64,000 nt of DNA from Clostridium ragsdalei P11 (GCF_001675165.1 NZ_LROS01000001.1:62001-126000); one strand, 5' to 3'; positions 26,201 through 35,790 are shown, counted from the stretch's first letter. Notes: generated by a model not told the origin, from the sequence alone. Numbers and translations: made by a program.

Positions 26201-26989
26201 ATGCATACTGTTCTACATATTGAAGAAAGTGAATTTTTTTGTAATATTGTAAAAAATACCTTAGTAAAAGGTAACTATTCCTATATATCCGCTGATAATT
26301 TCAATGAAGCTTATAAAATATTACAGGATTCCGATATAGATATTATTATAACATCTCTTTATGCAAAAGGAGGTTCTATAGAAAATTTTCTTAAGGATAT
26401 AAATTACAGCAGTAAAAAAGATATCCCTATATTTGTTGTAACTAGTAATGCAATTGATGAAACAAAGAAAAAGCTTCTGAACTTAGGTGTAACTGATTAT
26501 ATTTTAAAAAAGGATTTAAATGAACAAATTGTTCAACGTATAGATTCCGTATTTCAATCAGATGAATATATGGAAGATTTAAAGGAAGCAAAAATTGCAA
26601 TTATAGACGACAGTAGTTTCGATTCTTTAATTGAAAAAGACCTATTTAAAAGATATAACATAAATAATGTGGATTCCTATAAATCTAGTAAGGATTTACT
26701 GAAAAGCAATAAAAAATATGATATATATTTAGTTGATATTATATTAGAGAATGAGTTTGGCCAAAATTTAATCAGAGACATACGAAAGTCCAATCTAAAA
26801 TCTTCTATAATAGCTGTTACATCCCTAGACAATCCTAAAACCCTTGCAGCTATTTTGAATTGTGGTGCTGATGATTTTATAACTAAACCTATAAACGAAC
26901 AGTTGTTTATATCAAAATTGAAGTCTAATATTAAAACTTATACTCTTAATAAGCAAGTCAAAAATATATTTAAAGAAATGAAAAAATAG
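26201..26989 (+). CDS. Dual receiver-domain protein without output domain
   Basis: The protein of 262 residues has two CheY-like receiver domains. In the first (about 1-120) the strand-3 position reads DIIITSLYA, so the phosphoacceptor Asp is missing, and the strand-1 acidic pair is replaced by HIEES. The second (about 128-250) keeps IIDDSS at the start, LVDIILE with the candidate phosphoacceptor Asp near residue 184, VTSLD and a conserved Lys in FITKPINE. There is no DNA-binding, GGDEF or enzymatic domain, so it should act by protein contact. The ATG at 26201 has AAGGGGTGA upstream. No kinase gene is adjacent. Confidence 0.75.
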   Translation: MHTVLHIEESEFFCNIVKNTLVKGNYSYISADNFNEAYKILQDSDIDIIITSLYAKGGSIENFLKDINYSSKKDIPIFVVTSNAIDETKKKLLNLGVTDYILKKDLNEQIVQRIDSVFQSDEYMEDLKEAKIAIIDDSSFDSLIEKDLFKRYNINNVDSYKSSKDLLKSNKKYDIYLVDIILENEFGQNLIRDIRKSNLKSSIIAVTSLDNPKTLAAILNCGADDFITKPINEQLFISKLKSNIKTYTLNKQVKNIFKEMKK

Positions 26990-27077
26990 CCCAGCCAAAA
27001 TATGGCTTCTACAATCTAAAAGACATGTAAATTATTTTATGTATTCTCTTTCCCTATATTTGCTGTCTTGTCATATA

Positions 27078-27116
27078 AAAAAACTATGTTAGGTTATAAC
27101 CCTAACATAGTTTTTT
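27078..27116. terminator. Bidirectional perfect-stem terminator
   Basis: AAAAAACTATGTTAGG pairs over 16 bases with CCTAACATAGTTTTTT across a seven-base loop. It separates the dual-receiver gene from the convergent ATPase module. Confidence 0.9.
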
Positions 27117-27175
27117 AATTTAGAGCCATCATAGTTCTGATACATAAAAGCAATTATGTTTATCTAGAGCTACTA

Positions 27176-29407
27176 CTAAAATTCTTTATACACTGTTGTA
27201 GTTTTTATTTCGTTTGTTAATTTTTGTATTGCTTTGTTAAAACTTTCAAAAGTAATAATACTATTTTTGCCTTCTTTCGGGTTTAACTTTTCTATTCTAG
27301 CACTTTCCCTAATTATATCTAAAACGTCTTTCTTACTTACCAGTTTTTTTTCTTGAATCTTATCACTTAACCAAATTATAAATTCTTTAGAATATTTAGT
27401 TGAGTCTATTCTTTTACAATATATCAAATTACTTCCCACAAGAATTTTAGACGAAGCATCATATATACTAAGTTTTTCTTTTTCAATAACATTTTTTACA
27501 ATTTCATCGTTACTATAAATACCATTAGCATACTTTGAAATTTGTTGAAAAATTTGTCTTATATTATCGATTAATACATCCTGATTTAAATAACGCCATG
27601 ATAAATTTAACATATTTGCTTTTACTGATTTTAAATCATCTTTATATTTTTCATATTCTTCTTCATTAAATACTAATTTAAATTGAAATTTGTCATTTAA
27701 GTTTAAAATTTCAATAATTATTAATACTAATTCAATTTTAATATTATCTGCTACTTTGCTAAATCTATATTTTAAAATGTCATTTATATTAATATTTAAA
27801 TATATTCTTTTTACATTTGATTTTTCTTCAATTGAATCAAGTATACTGCGAAAATTAGTTACTATACTTTTCAAGTAGTCTTTTTCATTTTTAACCCCAA
27901 CATCTAAACGTTGAAAATAGTTTTCAAAATCCATTTCTATATTATGCTCTTTTTGTGGTTCAATATAATTATTACAATTAACTGCTGCTATTGCCAAAAT
28001 GTTAGTAATTGCAGTAATAAGTGGCTTATTACTATTCGATAGCATCATTAATTCAAAATCATAAACCTTAAACTCAAATAAATTCTCTTTATAACCACCT
28101 TCATTTACTATATCTTTTAGTTTAATCTTATTGTTTTTTACAATTATATAATTGCTTTTATTGTTAAATTTTGACTCATCATTTGTAAGTATTTTACTAA
28201 AGTACTTTCCTTGTTCTAAATCATCTAAAATTTTATCTGATTTTTCTTTGTTAATTCTTATCCAGTTAGCGTTGAACTTATTAACTTCATCTTCCAATAT
28301 AAGTTCGCTTATACACTTAAACTTATTTAGCCTATCCTCTAAAGGATACTTAGTTGCTACTGCAACAGCAGAATCGTATTCTATACCTATAAATTCCTGT
28401 TCTATATTAATTTCATCAAAAAATTGTCTAGCCTTTCTCTTACCTTCATCTGTTACATCTATTCTTGAAAATACTACTGTACATTTTTTTCTATCCTCAA
28501 TAATATCTAAAATTAAGTTAATGCCATTAACATTTTCTTTATTAGGATAAGCAAACAAAATTATTTCATCTGCAATTTCTCCAATTGACAATGCTCCCCA
28601 ATTATTTATACCTGTTCTTGAATCTATTAATGCATATTCTATTCCATATTTATCTTGCAATTCATTTATTAAATTTTTTATATATTGATTTTCACTAATT
28701 CTTCTTTCCTTAAGAGATTCCAACATCTTTACATACTTCTTGTTTATATTACCAGCTGGTACAATATAAACATCACCTTTAGTATTTAATGAAAGTTTTG
28801 ATACAATTGATGATACTTCTATTTTTTCTAAATTATATAATTTATTATATAAATAATTAACTAATCCATTTTCCGTTTGAATATCATCACTAAATATGTC
28901 ATTAAAACTAGGTGCCTCTATATCCATATCTATTAGAGCTACTTTTTTTCCCTTAGCTGATAATAAATTCGCAGTTTGTACCAATGCAACAGTTCTTCCC
29001 ACTCCACCTTTGTATGAATAAAATGATATTACTCTTGTCGCTTCTAATCTTTTATCATTTTTAACGCTATTTTCATTATTATCTATAATATCTCCAAAAC
29101 TTGCTGTAACTTTACTCTTTTTATATGGCTTTTCTATTCCAAGAAAATCTGCCTCCTCTAGACTATAAATATTACAAAACCCAAGATATATTTTTTCAGC
29201 TTTACTTAAAGTTTCATTAAATGAATTTATATTATTTTTTATAAAGTTACTGCTCTCATCAGTTTTTTCATCTATAGAAGTAACTACGTCAACATCTATC
29301 CTATTTATATTTACCTTATCCACACTAACCCATTCATTTTCTTTATTTTTAACAAAATGCTTTTCTAAGATATCTTGGATTTTTTGTCTAATGTCTAATT
29401 TACTCAT
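27176..29407 (-). CDS. Large KGGVGRT-type P-loop ATPase of unknown function
   Basis: The protein of 743 residues has an N-terminal segment of about 120 residues without recognised domain, then a MinD/ParA-like (SIMIBI) ATPase: SYKGGVGRTVAL at 131-142, a deviant Walker A with Arg where Lys-Thr is usual, VALIDMDIEAPSF near 155, and LIDSRTGINNWG near 260, the switch region. The 350-residue C-terminal part is helical, lysine/asparagine-rich and not recognised. ATPases with the KGGVGRT variant often occur in conflict or signalling loci rather than plasmid partition. There is no ParB or parS here. Its start overlaps the end of the upstream small gene by eight bases, so the pair is translationally coupled. 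Confidence 0.7.
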   Translation of the reverse strand: MSKLDIRQKIQDILEKHFVKNKENEWVSVDKVNINRIDVDVVTSIDEKTDESSNFIKNNINSFNETLSKAEKIYLGFCNIYSLEEADFLGIEKPYKKSKVTASFGDIIDNNENSVKNDKRLEATRVISFYSYKGGVGRTVALVQTANLLSAKGKKVALIDMDIEAPSFNDIFSDDIQTENGLVNYLYNKLYNLEKIEVSSIVSKLSLNTKGDVYIVPAGNINKKYVKMLESLKERRISENQYIKNLINELQDKYGIEYALIDSRTGINNWGALSIGEIADEIILFAYPNKENVNGINLILDIIEDRKKCTVVFSRIDVTDEGKRKARQFFDEINIEQEFIGIEYDSAVAVATKYPLEDRLNKFKCISELILEDEVNKFNANWIRINKEKSDKILDDLEQGKYFSKILTNDESKFNNKSNYIIVKNNKIKLKDIVNEGGYKENLFEFKVYDFELMMLSNSNKPLITAITNILAIAAVNCNNYIEPQKEHNIEMDFENYFQRLDVGVKNEKDYLKSIVTNFRSILDSIEEKSNVKRIYLNININDILKYRFSKVADNIKIELVLIIIEILNLNDKFQFKLVFNEEEYEKYKDDLKSVKANMLNLSWRYLNQDVLIDNIRQIFQQISKYANGIYSNDEIVKNVIEKEKLSIYDASSKILVGSNLIYCKRIDSTKYSKEFIIWLSDKIQEKKLVSKKDVLDIIRESARIEKLNPKEGKNSIITFESFNKAIQKLTNEIKTTTVYKEF

Positions 29408-29960
29408 CCATCCTCACCTCGATATTTTTAGTGTTTTCTATTAACCATTTTAATAAACTTTTAAAACTTTCGTTCCATTCAATAAACAATTTATCTAACC
29501 TATCAACACTTTCTGGAGCTATATATCTTAGATCTATAAATCCATTTTTTGATTCCTTTCTAAGCGGATCTTCAACTACTTTTACATCTCTTAAAATCTT
29601 AATATTTGATGTAATTAATTCATTTAAAAAATCTATAGATCTAATTCCACCTTCAATTGCATGACCTGGATTTTCAGTACAAATATAATTTTTATATTTA
29701 TTTTTACGCATATTTCCTTGTTTAATTGTATAATTAAATCCATCCATTGTATACCATAAATTTCCACTACTGTTACACTTCTTTGCACCACTAATTTGCA
29801 CTAATATATGTTTTATGTATGTTTCAATCACAATTCCACCCCAATGCATTAGTAGTATTTTAGGTACGTCTTCTAATTTATTTATTTGCATATATTCTTT
29901 AAATCTGCTTTTATAAGCTAGATAAAAATTTTCTAAATCTTTAAATCCCTTATTATCCAT
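29400..29960 (-). CDS. Small HEPN-like protein coupled to the KGGVGRT ATPase
   Basis: The protein of 186 residues is unrecognised as a whole. Three features recall HEPN-type helical domains: LMHWGGIVIETYIKHILVQ (compare the A-G-Y-x-x-E-x-x-x-K helix), PGHAIEGGIRSIDFLNEL, and an IDLRY segment followed by a long C-terminal helix. The catalytic R-x4-6-H of HEPN RNases is not evident, so an RNase role is not supported by residues alone. The ATG at 29960 is preferred over the one at 29966 because GGGAG is then six bases upstream. It is the first gene of a two-gene unit with the ATPase. Confidence 0.55.
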   Translation of the reverse strand: MDNKGFKDLENFYLAYKSRFKEYMQINKLEDVPKILLMHWGGIVIETYIKHILVQISGAKKCNSSGNLWYTMDGFNYTIKQGNMRKNKYKNYICTENPGHAIEGGIRSIDFLNELITSNIKILRDVKVVEDPLRKESKNGFIDLRYIAPESVDRLDKLFIEWNESFKSLLKWLIENTKNIEVRMDE

Positions 29961-30051
29961 CTCCATCTCCCGATACTATATGTATTTATAGTTAATTATA
30001 GCATATTGTATATGATATAAAAAAGGTATAAAAATAAGCTGTAGAGGATAA

Positions 30052-30228
30052 ATGCAAAATCATCCGCAAGTTACAACTACATCTTTATTTGATTTTAAAG
30101 AAAGCGTATATGACACATATCTTGCAACTTCATCATCATTATGTCCTAAAAAAAACACAACTTACCACGTTATATCCAACGATAAAAGGGATTTCACGGG
30201 AGCATATAAAATATATTGCTTTGTATAA
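30052..30228 (+). CDS. Possible small protein, 58 residues, unrecognised
   Basis: An ATG with AGAGG five bases upstream opens a 58-codon frame rich in Thr, Ser and Tyr (TTTSLFDFKES near the start, SNDKRDFTGAYKIYCFV at the end). No family was recognised. The last part reads like the beginning of a longer protein, so a relic of a transposase-like or other gene is possible. Confidence 0.25.
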   Translation: MQNHPQVTTTSLFDFKESVYDTYLATSSSLCPKKNTTYHVISNDKRDFTGAYKIYCFV

Positions 30229-30282
30229 GTTATTTATAGATCTAATATTTAACTATTCTCGCCTATTTTCAGCTTTTTCTAA

Positions 30283-30617
30283 TTATTGAATCGTTTCTTT
30301 TTTAAGTCTCCACATGGATAGAGCAAAGCTCCCGCAGCACATCACTGCAAATAATAAAATTACAGGTAAAATATCAAAAGCCCTAATTGTATCTCCAAAT
30401 ATTAATTTACGTAAAGCATTGATAACATGTGTAAATGGATTAAGCATTACAGTTATCCTAAGACTTTCTAAGGGAAAAAGAGCTGTACTCAAGAAAAAGA
30501 TAGGCACTATAATTGCAGTCATTATTGTTTCATATATCACCTCATTCGCTAGAAAAAGACTAATTGAATAGGCAAGACCTGACAAAAAAATGCTGTCATG
30601 AATATTATAAGTATCAC
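30283..30617 (-). pseudogene. ABC-2 permease, C-terminal fragment with frameshift
   Basis: A run of about 105 codons encodes the last three helices of a DrrB-type ABC-2 permease, with PIFFLSTALFPLESL and LNPFTHVINALRKLIFGD. The first half of a normal 250-residue permease is missing. A GTG at about 30615 directly follows the upstream stop and would read VILIIFMTAFF before a one-base slip in a run of seven T bases joins it to the main frame. The gene is broken at both levels. Confidence 0.7.
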
Positions 30618-31682
30618 TTATAAATTAGATAAAATAATCTTTTCTTTAGTAAGCAGTAATGAAAAACTCCATACCAAAATCCACATGATAAATGTTACTC
30701 CTAAATAAATCAATGAAAAGCTCCAAGATACAAGATTAATAAAGCCAATTGTAGAACAAATGGGAATACCAATAATCAGACCAAATCCAATCAAATAGGA
30801 AGGTGCTATAGCTGCCTCCGGTGATTTAATCATAGATATCTGTATAGTAAATTTTGTTAGTTCATAACAAAACATGGGAGTTATCACAAATACAGAAAGC
30901 AAAAGAGTCATTGGAAAATAAAAAAACCATAGTTTGAAATAGTTAAACTAAAGTTCACTACTATCATAACTATAAGTGGTGATAAGATAGCTATAATAAA
31001 GCCGGGTAAAAAAATGGCAAAACTTTTTCCTTTTACAATTTCCTTTGGATTTAACGGAGTTGCCAAAAGATTTTCTATTGTTCCATTAGTTTTATCTCTC
31101 ACTAAAGGTACGGTAGTGAAAAGAGGTATATTTACAATTGGTGGAATTAGAGCAAGCAATAAAAGGGTATTATTCAAAGTAAGTTCAAATGTATTACTAT
31201 CTTGAGTAGATGACAGAAATCTTACACACGCTGCAATAGTGATAAGAATAAATACTACTAACAATATTAATCATTAGCGCAGCTATACCAGACACAAAAA
31301 TGATACCAATAGCCCCAGCATCCATAACTTTCCCAATGAGGCCAACAAGGTTCATAAGTAAACTTAAGCAAAAATATACAATAGGTAAAGCAATATAAGT
31401 ACATACAGTAATACATTGATTTAAAATAAATTCATAAAAGGTACTATAGCTAATTCCTGTAACAATAAATGCCGTACAATATCCGAGTATTCCAAGAACA
31501 TAGCTATACATTTCTGAATTGATTTTCCCCGATTCAATAGCAGGGTCAATTACGGATTTAATTCCAATCATTCCAATTACTGCAGTACATATGAGCGCAA
31601 TTCCAAAATAAATACTTACTAGTGATACTGACTGCAAATTGTTCTTTAGATTAGCATTTATTATTGAACATATTTTTTTCAT
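30618..31682 (-). pseudogene. ABC-2 / NatB-type permease broken by frameshifts
   Basis: Three adjacent pieces together match one permease of about 370 residues. The first (31682 to about 31260) has the N-terminal helix and loop up to IVSGIAALMINIV; near 31255 the frame changes to LVVFILITIAACVRF, which continues through VPLVRDKTNGTIENLLATPL, the conserved cytoplasmic motif, to a stop at 30908; the last piece starts at 30911 with a four-base ATGA overlap and ends at 30618 with further helices. At least one frameshift is certain; the second break could be programmed coupling but decay is simpler. The ATPase gene upstream is intact. Confidence 0.75.
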
Positions 31683-31687
31683 AATAG

Positions 31688-32605
31688 CTATGCCTCCTTT
31701 ACAATAGCCGAATACATTTCTTCCAGTGAAGCTTCATTTTTCGTAAACTTTTCGATTTCAACTTTCTCTTTAGATAGAACATCAATTATACGCTGTACTT
31801 TTATATTGGGAGTAGGAACAAAAAGGAGATTGTTTCCATTTCTCTCCTTAAGTCCTAACTCCTTGATATGTTTTATTTTTTTAAATATTACATCAGTAAT
31901 TACACTGCTTGTCTGAACTACTACTGTGTCCTTTCCCATTTGTCTCTTAAGTTCATCTAATTTACCATAAAGCTTAATTTCGCCACTGTTGAGCAGAGCA
32001 ATTCTGTTACAAATACGCTGTACTTCATCTAAATTGTGTGAGCTTAAAAATACTGTCTTGTGTTCATTCTGTGCGATATTCACCATGATATTTCTAAATT
32101 CTATCTGTGCAGAAGGATCAAGACCAGATGTAGGTTCGTCAAGTATGAGCACTTCAGGATCATGAACGAGTGCTCTTGCCAAGGCTAATTTCTGACGCAT
32201 ACCTTTGGAAAAGGTTCCTGCTTTATCCCTTGCCCTATCACTAAGTCCTACAAGCTCTAAAACTCTTGATATATGTTCTTTATTCACGGTCTTACCATAT
32301 ATTTTTAAATAGTATTCAAGATTCTCTTTGGCACTCATGCTATCATACAATCCAGTTCCATCAATCATAAATCCAATATTCTTTTTTGCTTCATCACTAC
32401 CAACTCTAGATCCCATAATAGAAGCACTTCCTGAATCGGCATGGTAAAGTCCGAGTAATATCCTAATGGTTGTAGTTTTCCCGGCTCCATTGCGGCCTAG
32501 AAATCCAAAAATATCACCCTTTTCAACCTCAAAACTTATCCCCTTTAATATATCACGTCCTCCTAATGACTTCTTTACATCCTTAACCAAAATTGATGAA
32601 TACAT
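31688..32605 (-). CDS. ABC transporter ATP-binding protein (NatA/CcmA type)
   Basis: The protein of 305 residues contains Walker A (FLGRNGAGKTTTIRILLG, near 35-52), signature FSKGMRQKLALARAL (near 131), Walker B VLILDEPTSGLDPS (near 151) and a switch histidine in FLSSHNLDEV. The C-terminal 80 residues are the extension common to drug and sodium exporters. It is the first gene of an exporter operon; the downstream permease genes at 31682 and 30617 are damaged, so the ATPase probably has no partner unless it works with permeases elsewhere. Confidence 0.9.
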   Translation of the reverse strand: MYSSILVKDVKKSLGGRDILKGISFEVEKGDIFGFLGRNGAGKTTTIRILLGLYHADSGSASIMGSRVGSDEAKKNIGFMIDGTGLYDSMSAKENLEYYLKIYGKTVNKEHISRVLELVGLSDRARDKAGTFSKGMRQKLALARALVHDPEVLILDEPTSGLDPSAQIEFRNIMVNIAQNEHKTVFLSSHNLDEVQRICNRIALLNSGEIKLYGKLDELKRQMGKDTVVVQTSSVITDVIFKKIKHIKELGLKERNGNNLLFVPTPNIKVQRIIDVLSKEKVEIEKFTKNEASLEEMYSAIVKEA

Positions 32606-32807
32606 ATTATCACCTTTCTTTATCTATTTTTATTAGATTTAATCTTTTGTTTACTTAGTTTATTATTGTAGTAAAAGTTATACTTGTTATACATATAATA
32701 CTATGAAAAAATTAAACATTCAATAGATAAAAATCATACCTTTTTATAGTTATAATTATATGGTACTATTTTATCAAATGCACAACATATAACAAGGAGG
32801 CTATTTT

Positions 32808-33290
32808 ATGATAAAAGAAATACTATTACTTGGAAATGATGCTTTATACAAAAAAAGTTTACCTGTAGAAAAAGAAGACATGGATTCAATAAAGGAAACT
32901 GTTTCAAATTTACATGATACCTTAATTGACTTTCGTAAAAAATACAATGCAGGCAGAGCAATCGCCGCTCCACAAATTGGAGTATTTAAAAGATTGATAT
33001 ATATGTATATTGACAAGCCTATAGTTTTTATTAATCCAGTACTTAAATTTGATAATAAAGAAATGATGGATGTAATGGATGACTGTATGTCCTTTCCAAA
33101 TCTTTTAGTAAAAGTTAAACGCTATAAAGAATGCTCTATAATATACAAAGACATAAATTTTGTAGATAAAACATTGAATTTCAAAGGAGATCTATCAGAA
33201 TTAATACAACATGAATATGATCATCTTGATGGCATACTGGCTACAATGAGGGCCATAGACAATAAATCTTTCTATATAAAAAGCAAATGA
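32808..33290 (+). CDS. def: Peptide deformylase, divergent paralog
   Basis: The protein of 160 residues carries the three deformylase motifs: motif I as GRAIAAPQIG (near 44-53), motif II as DDCMSFP instead of the usual EGCLSxP, and motif III as QHEYDHLDG (near 133-141) with the HExxH zinc ligands. The zinc-binding Cys and both His are kept, so it should bind metal, but the motif II changes and the short length suggest a secondary deformylase or a related hydrolase rather than the housekeeping enzyme, which usually sits beside fmt. AAGGAGG precedes the ATG. It is monocistronic, divergent from the ABC ATPase. Confidence 0.82.
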   Translation: MIKEILLLGNDALYKKSLPVEKEDMDSIKETVSNLHDTLIDFRKKYNAGRAIAAPQIGVFKRLIYMYIDKPIVFINPVLKFDNKEMMDVMDDCMSFPNLLVKVKRYKECSIIYKDINFVDKTLNFKGDLSELIQHEYDHLDGILATMRAIDNKSFYIKSK

Positions 33291-33366
33291 TCAAACTCCA
33301 CTGTAAAGCAGCATTGGCATACTCTTTAGAAAAATAATCATTATATAATCAACATTTACTTAAGGT

Positions 33367-33414
33367 TCATTTTACATCCATAGATTTGTAAAAACCTATG
33401 GATGTGAAATGAAT
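33367..33414. terminator. Long hairpin between convergent genes
   Basis: TTCATTT and ACATCCATAG pair with CTATGGATGT and GAAATGAA across a short loop, at the ends of the deformylase and M28 peptidase genes. The T tract is weak. Confidence 0.6.
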
Positions 33415-35412
33415 TTAAATTATAGAAATAATCTTTTTCATTTTAACTATTATTTTTTCAATATCAGTTTTCTCCCTAGAAACTACTTCTTTTAAATACA
33501 TAGCTTGTCTTTTAAATGCTTTTCTCAATTTCGCTATTTCTGCATCTACATCTGGATTTTTTTCGTTAAACTTACTTCTTAAAGATTGTGCCACTTCATA
33601 TAAATCTTCATTTGGTTTTTCTACTAAACTATAACCCCAGGTATCATTATTTTCATGTGTTACACGCCTTGAAAAAAACTCATAGGTTCTTCTATCAAAA
33701 TCATAGACATATTTGTTAAAATCAATAGGCTTTATATATTTATTAACAACTTCTTCTAGGATCTCTCTTCTATTTTTCAACGCTTTAATTGCCTTTTTTA
33801 ATAAATCAACATTTTTTTCATAGTTTTCATGAGGAAATACAACATTTGCTTCCCAATTTAATCTTATAAAACTGTTCTGCATCATTTTGTACAATTGAAA
33901 AAGTTTTAAATTAAGATTAATATAATTAGCCTTTTCACCTGTCATGCTAGCATTTTTAAAATTTAACTTTTCTATTTTTAAAGATAATTCTTGTGCATAA
34001 TGGCAAGCCTTTTTAATAGTTTTTACCAATGACTTTCCTACAATATTAGAGTTTATAGTTTCTCTCATTTTAAAGAAACGCTCATAAAAATCCATTGGCC
34101 TAATAGGCGTGGTATCTAAATCCAACAGTATTTTTCCATATAATATATGATTTAATTTATAGGTTTTAGTGTCAAATCCAAAAGCTTTGTTATCCATGGA
34201 ACTATGATAAATATTAGTATAATATATGCTAGATGTCATAGAATCCCTTGCTGTAATACAAGGGATACCTGCCTTCGTATAACAAAATTCTTCACTACCG
34301 GTAGAAGTTGGTGATATAAATTCAAATTTATAATCTCTATGATGCAAAATAGGTCTCATACTTTTTTTAGTGTATTTTAATAATTCAGCGGATACCATTA
34401 TTTGAAAATTTCTTTCATTAGGCACAGGAAAATTTCCATCAATATTAATAACAGCAAATGCTTTTTTTGCCCATTCTGGATGAATATGAGTAATTTCCTC
34501 ATAAGCTCCCACTAACCAGTCATAATCTGAATTTTCTCTTCCCCATTCCTCAGCACCATGAGTAATAACTCGTATAGTTTTATTAGGTTTATATCCACTA
34601 TCTATTATTGCCTTTGCTATACCTAATATCGTGGAAACTCCAGAGGCATCATCAAAGTAAGAATGATAATATCCATCATAATGAGCCATTAAATATATAA
34701 CTTCATCAGTTTTTCCAGGTATTTCTCCCCATATATTATAAGAAGCTTTTTCTTGTTCAACGTAGGAATGTGCATTTAATTTAACTGTTATTTCCTTATC
34801 TGCAGATTTATTTATAAGATTTTTTAATATATCAAAGTCTCTTTTACTAATAGCAAGAGCTGGAGCATAGGATGGTCCTTCTACTGGCTGAGATATAAGG
34901 TAATCTTCGTGCCAAACTTTATATTTTGTAACAACAAGAACTGCTTTTGCCCCTTTTAAATAAGCCTGATACGCTGGATACGATATCCAAAAGTCATTGA
35001 ATGGATCAATACTAATTAGCACTAATTTATTTGTAACATCTCCCAAAGATTTATAGTCACTTATTGTCCCACTTCCAGCATCTACAACTTTAAAAAAGTC
35101 ATCCTTTGCTTCTATACTTGCAGCATAACCTCCTAAAACAATCTTCTGTTCTTGTCCACTTTCATCTTTGTATGAAATATTAGCACCTCTATAAGTCCAA
35201 CCCCAACTGTAAAACTTGTCCCTATTTAGATTTTTCAACCCAATTCTTTCAAACTCTCTATAAAGATAATTTGCAGCTTCAGTACTTGCTTTCGACCCTG
35301 CAGAACGATTTCCAGTAGCTTTATCATCTCCAAAACTTGATAGGATATCTATAATTTTTTGAGAATTAACTATATCAACATGCTTTGAAAATTCTCTAAA
35401 TCCTGCTTTCAT
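33415..35412 (-). CDS. M28 family zinc aminopeptidase with PA-type insert
   Basis: The protein of 665 residues lacks a signal peptide and should be cytoplasmic. An N-terminal domain includes a protease-associated-like segment (about 100-225), then the M28 catalytic domain: LMAHYDGYYHSYFDDASG (first zinc ligand His and bridging Asp, near 245-260), HGAEEWGREN (catalytic Glu pair), VINIDGNF (Asp) and NIYHSSMDN (last His, near 405). The remaining 250 residues are helical, with coiled-coil character. Members release N-terminal residues from peptides. ATG 35412 has GGGAGG eight bases upstream. The gene stands alone between two terminator-like regions. Confidence 0.82.
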   Translation of the reverse strand: MKAGFREFSKHVDIVNSQKIIDILSSFGDDKATGNRSAGSKASTEAANYLYREFERIGLKNLNRDKFYSWGWTYRGANISYKDESGQEQKIVLGGYAASIEAKDDFFKVVDAGSGTISDYKSLGDVTNKLVLISIDPFNDFWISYPAYQAYLKGAKAVLVVTKYKVWHEDYLISQPVEGPSYAPALAISKRDFDILKNLINKSADKEITVKLNAHSYVEQEKASYNIWGEIPGKTDEVIYLMAHYDGYYHSYFDDASGVSTILGIAKAIIDSGYKPNKTIRVITHGAEEWGRENSDYDWLVGAYEEITHIHPEWAKKAFAVINIDGNFPVPNERNFQIMVSAELLKYTKKSMRPILHHRDYKFEFISPTSTGSEEFCYTKAGIPCITARDSMTSSIYYTNIYHSSMDNKAFGFDTKTYKLNHILYGKILLDLDTTPIRPMDFYERFFKMRETINSNIVGKSLVKTIKKACHYAQELSLKIEKLNFKNASMTGEKANYINLNLKLFQLYKMMQNSFIRLNWEANVVFPHENYEKNVDLLKKAIKALKNRREILEEVVNKYIKPIDFNKYVYDFDRRTYEFFSRRVTHENNDTWGYSLVEKPNEDLYEVAQSLRSKFNEKNPDVDAEIAKLRKAFKRQAMYLKEVVSREKTDIEKIIVKMKKIISII

Positions 35413-35568
35413 AAATAATCCTCCCATTTATTCTACTTTAATAGTTTCTTTGCACTACATATTATTCTATATACTTCTAATTGTGTTAGATATACTATAT
35501 AAAATAAAGGCATACTTTGACATAATAAATAAAATATGTTGATTTTCTAAAAGTATATTGGTAATATA

Positions 35569-35750
35569 TAAACAGATTTCTAAGCATCAGATGGAGTTTT
35601 GACTCCACCTGATGCTTAGAAATCGTTATCCAGGGATGTAGCTGCTCTTTACTCACACTTGGAGAAAAGCAGATATCCCAAATCTTTGATTTGGTGATAG
35701 TCGCTTTCGCTGTGTGCGTGGGAGTATTAGAGCCGGTAGTCATCGGATAA
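35569..35750 (+). repeat. Family A structured repeat, copy 3 (long form)
   Basis: It starts with AAACAGATTTCTAAG, a long hairpin (GCATCAGATGGAGT with ACTCCACCTGATGC), then GTTATCC, GGGATGTAGCTGCTC, the long interior (GCAGATATCCCAAATCTTTG, GTCGCTTTC, GTGCGTGGGAGT), and GAGCCGGTAGTCATC, GGATAA. The left and right blocks can close a stem: GCTGCTC with GAGC, TTATCC with GGATAA. It lies just before the aldo/keto reductase gene. Confidence 0.8.
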
Positions 35751-35790
35751 ATGCTATTTTGTATTTACTATAATTGGGAGGATGATTAAA

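Noticed and set aside
27176-29407. Plasmid or chromosome partition ParA
   Set aside because: The Walker A is KGGVGRT, the protein is far too long, there is no ParB or parS nearby, and its partner is a HEPN-like protein.
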